Notes: generated from the letters alone by a model not told the origin. 9,206 nt of DNA from an uncultured Collinsella sp. (GCA_900550355.1 URRT01000073.1:1-9206); one strand, 5' to 3'; shown: positions 1-7,150, numbered from the stretch's first letter. Numbers and translations: made by a program.

Positions 1-1669
1 CGTGGGCTTCTACTCTGCCTTTATGGTTGCCAGCCACGTAAAGGTTGTCAGCCGCGCCTATGGCGAGGACACCGCTCACGTGTGGGAGTCTGATGGTCTT
101 GAGGGTTACACCATCGAAGACGGCGAGCGCGCCGAGCACGGCACCGATGTCATCCTGACGCTGCGCGAGAACGAGAAGCTCGACGCCGACGGCGAGGCCG
201 AGACCTACGATCGCTTCCTGACCGAGTGGGGCCTCAAGAGCCTGATTCAGCAGTACAGCAACTATGTGCGCTACCCGATTCAGATGATGGTGAGCAAGAG
301 CCGCCAGAAACCCAAGCCCGAGGACGCCGGCGACGACTACAAGCCCGAGTACGAGGACTACCAGGAGCTCGAGACCATCAACTCCATGACGCCGATCTGG
401 AAAAAGCGCAGCTCCGACGTTGAGCAGAAGGATTACAACGAGTTCTACAAGTCCACGTTCCACGACTTTGACGATCCCGCGCGCACTATCAGCTTCCATG
501 CCGAGGGTACGCTTGAGTACGATGCGCTGCTGTTTGTGCCGGGTCGCGCCCCGTTCGATCTGTACAGCAAGGACTACGAGAAGGGCCTGGCGCTCTACAG
601 CTCCAACGTTCTGATTATGGAGAAGTGCGACGACCTGCTGCCCGACTACTACAACTTTGTGCGCGGCGTCGTGGACTCTGCCGACGTGACGCTCAACATC
701 TCGCGTGAGACGCTGCAACAGAACCGTCAGCTCAAGGCCATTGCCAAGCGTGTCGAGAAGAAGATCACTGCCGATCTTGAGGACATGCGCGACAACGACC
801 GCGAGGCATACGAGAAGTTCTTTGAGAACTTTGGTCGCGGTCTGAAGTACGGCATCTACTCGAGCTACGGCATGAAGGCCGACGAGCTCGCCGACCTGCT
901 GCTGTTCTGGTCTGCCAAGGAGCAGAAGATGATCACCCTGGCCGAGTATGCCAAGGGCATGCCCGAGGATCAGAAGGCCATCTACTACGCCGCCGGCGAC
1001 TCGCGTGAGCGCTTGGCCAAGATGCCCGTGGTAAAGGGCGTGCTCGAGCGCGGCTATGACGTGCTGTTGCTGACGCAGGATGTGGATGAGTTCACGTTCC
1101 AGGCTATGCGTGAGTACGTGGCCGCCGATATGCCCAAGATCTACGAGGACGACGCCGCCCGCGAGGCTGCCGAAAAGGCCGTTGCCGACGGTGCCGAGCC
1201 CGAGGTCGAGGATCGTCACCTGGAGCTCAAGAACGTTGCGACTGGCGATCTTGATCTGGCGACCGAGGACGAGAAGAAGGAGGCCGAGGACGCCACCAAG
1301 GAAAACGAGGACCTCTTTAGCGCTATGAAGGAGGCGCTCGGTGACAAGGTCGAGAAAGTTGCCGTCTCCGCGCGCCTGACCGATGCCCCCGCTTGCATCA
1401 CCACCGAGGGTCCGCTTTCGCTCGAGATGGAGAAGGTGCTCCAGAAGGGGCCCGAGGGCGCGCCCGACGGCATGCCCAAGAGCCAGCGCGTGCTCGAGCT
1501 CAACGCCAAGCACCCGGTCTTTGACAAGCTTGTCGCTGCCCAGAAGGCAGGCGACGCCGATAAGATCAAGCAGTACTCCGGCTTGCTCTACGATCAGGCC
1601 CTGCTGGTCGAGGGCATCCTCCCCGAGGACCCCGTTGCCTTCGCAGCAGCTGTCTGCGAGCTTATGTAA
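1..1669 (+). CDS. htpG: Molecular chaperone HtpG (bacterial Hsp90), 5' truncated
   Basis: HtpG is the cytosolic bacterial Hsp90, an ATP-driven dimeric chaperone that remodels client proteins. The visible 555 residues start inside the N-terminal ATPase domain at VGFYSAFMVA, the end of the family's GxxGxG-type ATP-lid motif. The gene therefore continues upstream of the window, and the GTG at position 2 is an internal valine, not a start. The middle domain follows: WGLKSLIQQYSNYVRYPIQ (about residues 76-94), NSMTPIWKKR (127-136) and the client/ATP-contact segment around LNISRETLQQNRQL (231-244). An acidic linker (about 380-440) leads to the C-terminal dimerisation domain, ending LLYDQALLVEGILPEDPVAF. 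Full-length HtpG is usually about 610-640 residues, so roughly 70-90 are missing. The reading frame is intact and ends in TAA. A perfect hairpin begins five bases after the stop. The family assignment is secure. Confidence 0.97.
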   Translation, partial: VGFYSAFMVASHVKVVSRAYGEDTAHVWESDGLEGYTIEDGERAEHGTDVILTLRENEKLDADGEAETYDRFLTEWGLKSLIQQYSNYVRYPIQMMVSKSRQKPKPEDAGDDYKPEYEDYQELETINSMTPIWKKRSSDVEQKDYNEFYKSTFHDFDDPARTISFHAEGTLEYDALLFVPGRAPFDLYSKDYEKGLALYSSNVLIMEKCDDLLPDYYNFVRGVVDSADVTLNISRETLQQNRQLKAIAKRVEKKITADLEDMRDNDREAYEKFFENFGRGLKYGIYSSYGMKADELADLLLFWSAKEQKMITLAEYAKGMPEDQKAIYYAAGDSRERLAKMPVVKGVLERGYDVLLLTQDVDEFTFQAMREYVAADMPKIYEDDAAREAAEKAVADGAEPEVEDRHLELKNVATGDLDLATEDEKKEAEDATKENEDLFSAMKEALGDKVEKVAVSARLTDAPACITTEGPLSLEMEKVLQKGPEGAPDGMPKSQRVLELNAKHPVFDKLVAAQKAGDADKIKQYSGLLYDQALLVEGILPEDPVAFAAAVCELM

Positions 1670-1673
1670 TTGG

Positions 1674-1706
1674 GTAGTTACGCGGTTCTACGAACCGCGT
1701 AACTAC
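1674..1706 (+). terminator. Perfect 15-bp hairpin after htpG (possible terminator without U-tract)
   Basis: Positions 1674-1688 and 1692-1706 are exact reverse complements, leaving a 3-base loop (TAC). The stem begins five bases after the htpG stop codon, which suits a transcript 3' end. It is followed by TCGACGCTGC rather than a run of T, so it is not a textbook intrinsic terminator. It may be a Rho-dependent or stability hairpin, or one module of the repeat cluster downstream, since its top (GGTTC-TAC-GAACC) resembles the two GTTC-TAAC-GAAC hairpins that follow. Confidence 0.4.
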
Positions 1707-1721
1707 TCGACGCTGCCCTTC

Positions 1722-1767
1722 GTTCCGCCGTTCTAACGAACCTATTGGTTCCGCCGTTCTAACGAAC
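1722..1767. repeat. Two tandem 20-bp direct repeats with small hairpins
   Basis: Positions 1722-1741 and 1748-1767 are identical 20-mers with a period of 26 bases. Each ends in GTTC-TAAC-GAAC, a 4-5 bp hairpin. The spacer also lets GAACC (1738-1742) pair with GGTTC (1747-1751), so two alternative foldings are possible. The 10-mer TCGACGCTGC sits on both sides (1707-1716 and 1778-1787). The repeats are seen directly; no function can be assigned. Confidence 0.7.
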
Positions 1768-1787
1768 GACGGACCGGTCGACGCTGC

Positions 1788-1885
1788 AAACGCCCCTAAG
1801 CGGCAATCTGACGTTCAATCGTCGGTCGCGTACCAAAGTACGCTTCCCTCCTCTTTCACGTCACCTTGCTCGCTCAGGGGCGTTT
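1788..1885. other. Long nested hairpin element, possible structured RNA or terminator
   Basis: Four nested complementary segments make one long, nearly symmetrical hairpin. 1788-1802 pairs with 1871-1885 (14 of 15), 1803-1806 with 1866-1869 (4 of 4), 1809-1814 with 1858-1863 (TGACGT/ACGTCA) and 1828-1833 with 1838-1843 (GCGTAC/GTACGC, loop CAAA). A large internal loop of 13 and 14 bases remains; its 3' side on the + strand is pyrimidine-rich and contains CCTCCTCTTTC, similar to the 16S anti-Shine-Dalgarno sequence. The outer right arm ends GGGGCGTTTT, which would act as a weak terminator tail. It could be a structured RNA, a terminator for htpG or a member of a dispersed intergenic repeat family. 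Direction is undecided. Confidence 0.45.
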
Positions 1886-1928
1886 TCGCTGACTTATGCT
1901 CAACCTGCGACGCTTTCGTGGCCCTAAG

Positions 1929-1984
1929 TAGTCATCGGGGACGTTCTTGTTTGACTAGTCATTTAAGAACGTTCCCAATGACTA
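1929..1984. repeat. 56-bp imperfect palindrome, REP-like
   Basis: The left half (1929-1956) matches the reverse complement of the right half (1957-1984) at 23 of 28 positions, centred on TGACTAGTCA. Two of the five mismatches become G-U pairs in RNA. Conserved blocks are TAGTCAT/ATGACTA at the ends and ACGTTCTT/AAGAACGT inside. GGGGACGTTCTT-type inverted repeats resemble sequences found beside REP-associated IS200-like (RAYT) transposase genes in other bacteria; that link is from general knowledge and not shown here, as no transposase is in the window. It could also act as a bidirectional transcript-end hairpin. Confidence 0.6.
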
Positions 1985-2032
1985 TTCGGATTGCTAATTT
2001 GTGCGGGTTGTGGTTTTGCGACCTGCTGAAAT

Positions 2033-2078
2033 TTGAGATACTGTACAACTGTACGTTAACTAATCTTCGTAGTATATT
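2033..2078 (+). promoter_or_regulatory. Candidate promoter/operator upstream of the YhgE/Pip pair
   Basis: The region is AT-rich and contains TTGAGA (2033-2038) as a possible -35 box and ACTAAT (2059-2064) or TATATT (2073-2078) as possible -10 boxes; neither spacing is ideal. Between them lies the short dyad GTACA-AC-TGTAC (2043-2054), the size and symmetry of a small repressor operator such as those bound by TetR-type regulators, which often accompany YhgE/Pip genes. No regulator gene is present in the window. The dyad is seen directly; the promoter and its regulation are inference. Confidence 0.35.
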
Positions 2079-2097
2079 GCTACCCGCAAAACTCAAT

Positions 2098-2164
2098 ACC
2101 ATTGTGCTTCGAGACGCTAAAGCGCCTACGTACAATGGTTGTTGATAGTACGATTTGATTCAAC
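2098..2164 (+). other. Two leader stem-loops before the first YhgE/Pip gene
   Basis: ACCATTGT (2098-2105) pairs perfectly with ACAATGGT (2132-2139), enclosing a 26-base loop that contains a small CGC-TAAA-GCG hairpin. A second stem, GTTGA (2141-2145) with TCAAC (2160-2164), ends six bases before the ATG at 2171. If transcription starts near 2085 both would lie in the 5' leader and could affect translation. There is no match that I recognise to a known riboswitch class. Confidence 0.35.
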
Positions 2165-2170
2165 GACAGG

Positions 2171-4960
2171 ATGGATGGTCCAAGCGTGAGTCTCGGCAGC
2201 AAACTATCCAACGCAAAGGTCTCCTTTGCGATATTTAAGCGCGACATTAAGCGACTGCTTATGAACCCCGTCGCCCTGGTGGTTACCTTGGGCGTGTGCG
2301 TCATTCCCTCGCTGTATGCCTGGTACAACATCGTTGCCAACTGGGATCCGTACGGAAATACCCAGGGCATTAAAATCGCCATCGCCAACAACGATCAGGG
2401 CACCCAGAACGACCTAGTGGGCGAGCTCAATGCGGGCGATAAGGTGGTCGACCAGCTCAAGGAAAACGATCGGCTGGGCTGGACCTTCGTCGACTCGGCT
2501 GCCGATGCCAAAGAGGGCGTCGAGAGCGGGGAATACTACGCGGCGATTGTAATCCCCAAGAACTTCTCCGACAATCTCGTCTCGATGCTCGATGGCAATT
2601 ACCATCAGCCTAAGCTGACCTATTACGTCAACGAGAAAAAGAGCGCCATTGCGCCCAAGGTTACCGATACCGGTGCCAACACCATCGAGGAGCAGATCAA
2701 CTCGGAGTTTGTCTCCACGGTGGGCGAGACCGTAGCGGGCATCGCCAAGGATGCCGGCATCGATTTAAAGGACAAGGCAACCCAGACTCAGGACTCGCTG
2801 ACAAGTTCGGTGTCCGAGGCATCCGACACCTTGGGTGAGGTGCGCGATTCGATTGGCGATATGAATGCCGCCATCGATAAGACGAGTGGCGCTATCGCCT
2901 CGGCTGATGCGGCGCTTGCCGGCTTGCAAGGTCAGGCACCGTCGCTGACGCAGGCAATCTCCCAGGGCAACGACCTGCTGGGCGAGGCTCGCGCCACGGC
3001 GGGCAACTCTATCACCTCGCTCTCCAAGGCACTCTCGGAAGGTAGCCTTGCACTCACCAAGACGTCAGCCTCCGCGAACGCTGCGATTGGCAAGCTAACG
3101 GGTACGGTCACATCTACGACCACCCGCATCGACAACTCGCTCGAGTCTCTCCAGGCGACGATCGATCACAATAAGGCCGTTATCGGGCACTTGGAGATTC
3201 TCGTTAATGACACGTCGACAGGTTCCGAGGAAATTGACGCGCGCATTGTATCGACCATCGATTCGCTTCGCGAGCAAAACCAGAAGCTGCAGAGCATCAA
3301 GGATGGCCTTTCTGCACAGTCGAGCGCCATGGCAAACGACGCTACGGCAATCTCGAACGCGAGCAACGCACTCAACGCGGCAATTCAGACCGGTACGGCT
3401 AGCCTCGGTCAGGCTCAGACCGATCTGGGTCAGAACGCACTTCCGAAGGCTTCGAGCGCGCTTGACTCCTTTGCCGCCGTTTCGGGCGATTTGACCGGCA
3501 TTGTGTCGGGTATGACCCCCACGATAGCGAGCGCGCGCGGCACGCTGGCGCAGCTCGACGCCACGCTCAAGCAGGCAAAGACCACGCTGTCCCAAACCGA
3601 CGCCTCCCTTGCCAAGGTTCAGGACAAGCTCGCGACCGCCGCCAATGACATTGCGGCGCTGCAGACCTCTGAGTCTATGGGCGAGTTAGCCGACCTCATG
3701 GACGTCGACGTCAATGACGTGGCAGATTTCATGGCATCTCCGGTTGAGCTGACGTCCAAGTCAATCTATCCGGTCAAGAGCTTTGGCTCGGGCATCGCGC
3801 CCTTCTACACCAATCTGGCGCTGTGGGTAGGCGGCTATGTGCTCATCGCTATCTACAAGCTCGAGGTCGACCGCGAGGGCATCGGTAGCTTTACGGCGCG
3901 TCAGGGCTACTTTGGCCGCTGGCTGCTGATGGTGATCCTGGGTGCGTTCCAGGCCATCATCGTTACGGTGGGCGACCTGGTCATTGGCGTGCAGTGCGTC
4001 AACCCGCTGCTGTTCGTGCTGGGCGGCATCGCTATCTCGTTCACCTACGTCAACATCATCTATGCGTTGTCCACCACGTTTAAGCATATCGGTAAGGCAA
4101 TTGGCGTCATCCTCGTCATTGTGCAGATTCCCGGCTCGTCGGGCATGTATCCCATCGAGATGATGCCCGGCTTCTTCCAATGGCTGCATCCGCTGCTGCC
4201 CTTCACCTATGGCATCAACCTGCTGCGCGAGACCGTCGGTGGCATGTACTCGTTCAACTACCTGTTTAACCTGTGCATCCTGGGCGTGTTCCTTATCATC
4301 GCGCTCTTTATCGGTCTGCAGCTGCGCCCGTTGCTGCTCAACCTCAACCTGCTCTTTGATAAGCAGCTTTCCACGACGGGCCTCATGATCTGCGAGTCCA
4401 ACGACCTGCCGCGCCAGCGCTATTCGCTGCGCACGGCCATGCGCGTCGTGCTCGATTCCGATTCGTACCGTCGCGAGGTGCTCGACCATGCCGTGGCGTT
4501 TGAGCATCGCTACCCCTACTACATCAAGGACGGTTTTGCCGCTGTGGTAGGCGTGCAGGTCCTGCTCTTTGTGCTTTCGACGGTGCTCGATATCGACAAT
4601 AACGGCAAGATCATCCTGCTGGTCATCTGGATTGTCTCGGTCATTGCCATCTGCGGCTGGCTTATCAATATCGAATATATCCGCGCGAGCCTCAATACCC
4701 AGATGCGCATCTCGGCGCTTTCGGACGAGGACCTTCGCCGCGAGATGCGCGAGCACACGGCTGCCATCCCTGCCGCCCGTCGCATGTTTGGTCTCAACGC
4801 CAGCGAGCGGGGCACCAAGGACAGCGAACAGCCCACGAGCCGTCTGCCGCATATCGGTGCGCATCGTAAGGTTCAAGATGCCGACGGCGTTGACAACGTA
4901 AACGGAAACGACGGGGACACCGCCCCGCTCGGCAAGCACTCCAAAGGAGGTGAGGCATAA
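2171..4960 (+). CDS. YhgE/Pip-family membrane protein, long form with C-terminal extension
   Basis: A 929-residue envelope protein of the YhgE/Pip family (relatives: Lactococcus phage infection protein Pip, Bacillus YueB, Staphylococcus EsaA). A first membrane segment (about 33-52) is followed by the family motif SLYAWYNI...WDPYGNT (47-64) and an outside-facing globular part. Residues about 195-500 are Ala/Ser/Leu/Gln-rich and helical, probably a coiled-coil stalk. SIYPVKSFGSGIAPFYTNLALW (531-552) opens a five-helix, ABC-2-permease-like block (about 541-720). The protein then continues about 200 residues, with two more likely membrane helices (about 788-807 and 813-835) and a charged, low-complexity tail. 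The ATG at 2171 has an AGG directly against it, too close to serve; a GTG at 2186 has GGATGG seven bases upstream and may be the true start. The stop codon abuts the next gene. Role and substrate are unknown. Confidence 0.9.
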   Translation: MDGPSVSLGSKLSNAKVSFAIFKRDIKRLLMNPVALVVTLGVCVIPSLYAWYNIVANWDPYGNTQGIKIAIANNDQGTQNDLVGELNAGDKVVDQLKENDRLGWTFVDSAADAKEGVESGEYYAAIVIPKNFSDNLVSMLDGNYHQPKLTYYVNEKKSAIAPKVTDTGANTIEEQINSEFVSTVGETVAGIAKDAGIDLKDKATQTQDSLTSSVSEASDTLGEVRDSIGDMNAAIDKTSGAIASADAALAGLQGQAPSLTQAISQGNDLLGEARATAGNSITSLSKALSEGSLALTKTSASANAAIGKLTGTVTSTTTRIDNSLESLQATIDHNKAVIGHLEILVNDTSTGSEEIDARIVSTIDSLREQNQKLQSIKDGLSAQSSAMANDATAISNASNALNAAIQTGTASLGQAQTDLGQNALPKASSALDSFAAVSGDLTGIVSGMTPTIASARGTLAQLDATLKQAKTTLSQTDASLAKVQDKLATAANDIAALQTSESMGELADLMDVDVNDVADFMASPVELTSKSIYPVKSFGSGIAPFYTNLALWVGGYVLIAIYKLEVDREGIGSFTARQGYFGRWLLMVILGAFQAIIVTVGDLVIGVQCVNPLLFVLGGIAISFTYVNIIYALSTTFKHIGKAIGVILVIVQIPGSSGMYPIEMMPGFFQWLHPLLPFTYGINLLRETVGGMYSFNYLFNLCILGVFLIIALFIGLQLRPLLLNLNLLFDKQLSTTGLMICESNDLPRQRYSLRTAMRVVLDSDSYRREVLDHAVAFEHRYPYYIKDGFAAVVGVQVLLFVLSTVLDIDNNGKIILLVIWIVSVIAICGWLINIEYIRASLNTQMRISALSDEDLRREMREHTAAIPAARRMFGLNASERGTKDSEQPTSRLPHIGAHRKVQDADGVDNVNGNDGDTAPLGKHSKGGEA
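4943..4953 (+). promoter_or_regulatory. Near-perfect ribosome binding site inside the end of the upstream gene
   Basis: AAGGAGGTGA (4944-4953) matches the full complement of the 16S rRNA 3' end over ten bases, with GGAGG ending ten bases before the ATG at 4961. It lies within the last codons of the first YhgE/Pip gene, where it specifies the protein's Lys-Gly-Gly-Glu end. It fixes the start of the second gene and implies strong translation from the shared transcript. Confidence 0.85.
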
Positions 4961-7150
4961 ATGAAAAACATCCTGCACCTGTTTAAGCGCGATGTCCAAA
5001 ACGTGTCTCGCTCCGTGATCGGCATGGTCGTCGTGATGGGCCTCATTATCGTGCCGTGCCTGTACGCGTGGTTTAACATCGCCGGTAGCTGGGATCCCTA
5101 CGGCAATACCGGCAACCTTAAGATCGCCGTGGTCAACACCGACGAGGGCTACGAGAGTGATCTGATTCCCGTCGAGGTCAACGTGGGCGAAAACGTAACC
5201 GCCACTCTGCGCGGCAACGAGAACTTCGACTGGGTCGTTCTCAACGACCGCGATAAGGCGATTGAGGGCGTTAAGTCGGGCGCGTACTACGCTGCCGTCG
5301 TTATCCCTAAAACGTTTAGCGCCGACATGATGACGCTTTTCTCGACCGAGGTGAAGCACGCCGATATCGAGTTCTATGAGAACCAGAAGGCCAACGCCAT
5401 CGCACAGATTGTGACCGAGAAGGGTTCGAGCGCCGTCCAGAGTCAGGTCAACGAGACCTTTACCGAAACCATTACGAGCATCGGACTTAAAACCGTGTCC
5501 AGCCTGCTCGACTATATGAGCACCGACCAGGTGAGCAACTTTATCGCCAATCTGTCCTCTACGCTGGGCGATTCGGTCCAGGACCTGCAGGACATTCAGA
5601 CCAGCGCAACGTCGCTGGCGGGCGTTTTGAGCTCCACGTCCGATTCGCTGACGTCGGCGGGCGGTATGCTCAAGCAGACGGGCACCGTCGATGAGTCGAC
5701 GAAGCAGCTGATGGAGCACGCCAAGAGCGGCATCAATGATTCCAAGGAAGCGCTCAGGGCCGCCAACGATGCCGTTGACGCGGCGATTGACGGAAGCGCG
5801 GGCTCGTTCGACAACGTGTCCGCCGAGCTTGCGAAGGCATTCGATGCTGCGAATCAGCATGTTGACCTTACGGTGTCTCAGCTCAACGAAGCCGCAGCGG
5901 CGCTCAATACGCGTGCTGACGATATCGATGCGATGGCCGATCGGCTCCGCAACCTTGCCGACCAGATGAGCGATGACAAGCTCAAAGACGGCCTCAAGTC
6001 CGCTGCGACGTCGCTGGGCAGAATTGCCGTGGAGTACCGCAACAATGCGAAGGACCTGACGGCGACCGCAAAGTCCCTTTCGGACGGCATGGCGGAGGTC
6101 AACAACTCGCGTGCCGAGGTCGACCAGGCCATCGCTGATGCCAAGGCAGGTATCTCGGGTGCCAAGTCCGACTACGATTCTACGTTCTCGGTTAAGGCCA
6201 AGGAGCTCAAGAAGACCATTTCGGGCGTTCTGGATTCCCTGAACGGTATCTCGGGTGACTTGGATAGCGCCGTGAGCGGTCTGACCGACGCCTCTGGTTC
6301 GCTCGCGAAGGGTCTCTCCAAGGCTGCAAAGCTGGTCAACAAGGCTTCCGATCAGCTGGGCGAGGCGTCGAACAAGATCAGTGCCTTTAAGGACGAGCTT
6401 GATAGCGCTCTGATCTCGGGTGACCTGGCCACAATCAAGACGATGATCGGCAACGACCCCGAGGGTCTGGCCGTGTCGCTTTCCGGTCCCGTCGCGCTCG
6501 ACCGCAAGCCGGTCTATCCGATCCGCAACTACGGCTCGGCCATGGCGCCGTTCTATACGATTTTGTCGCTGTGGGTGGGCTCGATTGTTCTGGCGGCCAT
6601 GATGAAGGTCTCGGTTGACGATGAGCTTATCAACGAGCTCATTCCCGTGCGCCTGCACGAGATCTACTTGGGTCGCTACCTGTTCTTTGGCGGTCTGGCC
6701 TTGCTGCAGGCGACGCTCGTGTGCGCGGGCGACATTCTGTTCTTTGGCATCCAGTGCGACAACCCGTTGCAGTTTGTGCTGGCGGGCTGGGTTGCGAGTC
6801 TCGTGTTCTCCAATATCGTCTACACGCTTACGGTTTCGTTTGGCGATATCGGCAAAGCGCTCGCTGTCGTGCTGTTGGTCATGCAGGTCGGCGGTTCGGG
6901 CGGCACGTTCCCCATCGAGATGACCGGTCCCGTGTTCCAGGCGATCTACCCGTTCCTGCCGTTTACCCACGGCATCAACGCCATGCACGCCGCTATGGCC
7001 GGTGCCTACCATATGGAGTACTGGGTTGAGCTGGGTATTCTGGCGAGCTACCTGATTCCGTCGCTGGCCCTGGGCGTCGTCTTCCGCCGCCCGGTCATCA
7101 AAGCCAACGACTGGATCATCGAAAAGCTGGAGAGTACTAAATTGATTTAA
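4961..7150 (+). CDS. YhgE/Pip-family membrane protein, standard form
   Basis: A 729-residue member of the same family as the gene before it, beginning on the base after that gene's stop codon. The N-terminus has FKRD (8-11), a membrane segment (about 19-40) and CLYAWFNIAGSWDPYGNT (33-50), matching the upstream protein's SLYAWYNI...WDPYGNT. Residues about 195-490 are rich in Ala, Ser, Leu, Asp and Lys with heptad-like spacing, again a probable extracellular coiled coil. PVYPIRNYGSAMAPFYTILSLW (517-538) marks the start of the C-terminal permease-like block, with helices near 528-548, 571-594, 602-624, 631-648 and 686-707. It ends shortly after the last helix (KLESTKLI), unlike its neighbour. 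The two share architecture, but their coiled-coil regions differ clearly, so this is an old duplication rather than a recent copy. They probably form a heteromeric complex. A strong terminator follows at 7246. Substrate and function are unknown. Confidence 0.93.
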   Translation: MKNILHLFKRDVQNVSRSVIGMVVVMGLIIVPCLYAWFNIAGSWDPYGNTGNLKIAVVNTDEGYESDLIPVEVNVGENVTATLRGNENFDWVVLNDRDKAIEGVKSGAYYAAVVIPKTFSADMMTLFSTEVKHADIEFYENQKANAIAQIVTEKGSSAVQSQVNETFTETITSIGLKTVSSLLDYMSTDQVSNFIANLSSTLGDSVQDLQDIQTSATSLAGVLSSTSDSLTSAGGMLKQTGTVDESTKQLMEHAKSGINDSKEALRAANDAVDAAIDGSAGSFDNVSAELAKAFDAANQHVDLTVSQLNEAAAALNTRADDIDAMADRLRNLADQMSDDKLKDGLKSAATSLGRIAVEYRNNAKDLTATAKSLSDGMAEVNNSRAEVDQAIADAKAGISGAKSDYDSTFSVKAKELKKTISGVLDSLNGISGDLDSAVSGLTDASGSLAKGLSKAAKLVNKASDQLGEASNKISAFKDELDSALISGDLATIKTMIGNDPEGLAVSLSGPVALDRKPVYPIRNYGSAMAPFYTILSLWVGSIVLAAMMKVSVDDELINELIPVRLHEIYLGRYLFFGGLALLQATLVCAGDILFFGIQCDNPLQFVLAGWVASLVFSNIVYTLTVSFGDIGKALAVVLLVMQVGGSGGTFPIEMTGPVFQAIYPFLPFTHGINAMHAAMAGAYHMEYWVELGILASYLIPSLALGVVFRRPVIKANDWIIEKLESTKLI

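Larger units (their letters stand above)
1670..2170. other. Gene-free intergenic region rich in structured repeats
   Basis: This 501-bp gap holds no convincing protein gene on either strand. In order it contains a 15-bp perfect hairpin (1674-1706), the 10-mer TCGACGCTGC at 1707-1716 and again at 1778-1787, a tandem 20-bp direct repeat (1722-1767), a nested hairpin element (1788-1885), a 56-bp imperfect palindrome (1929-1984), and an AT-richer promoter/leader zone (about 1985-2170). Base composition falls noticeably from about 1960 onward, as expected for the control region of the following gene. The segment before that is GC-rich and looks like a mosaic of repeat modules rather than a decayed gene. 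Confidence 0.7.

Noticed and set aside
1674..1706. tRNA or tRNA-like gene
   Set aside because: It is a single continuous stem with no cloverleaf, anticodon arm or T-loop consensus.
1738..1751. GAACC-TATT-GGTTC as an SOS (LexA) box
   Set aside because: Gram-positive and actinobacterial LexA sites have four bases between GAAC and GTTC; here there are six, and the motif arises from two flanking direct repeats rather than a promoter.
1722..1767. CRISPR array
   Set aside because: There are only two repeats, the spacer is 6 bases long and no cas genes are present.
1918..2145. A 75-codon + strand open frame in the gap before the YhgE/Pip pair
   Set aside because: It begins at a GTG without a ribosome binding site, runs straight through the 56-bp palindrome and the probable promoter, and its translation has no recognisable features.
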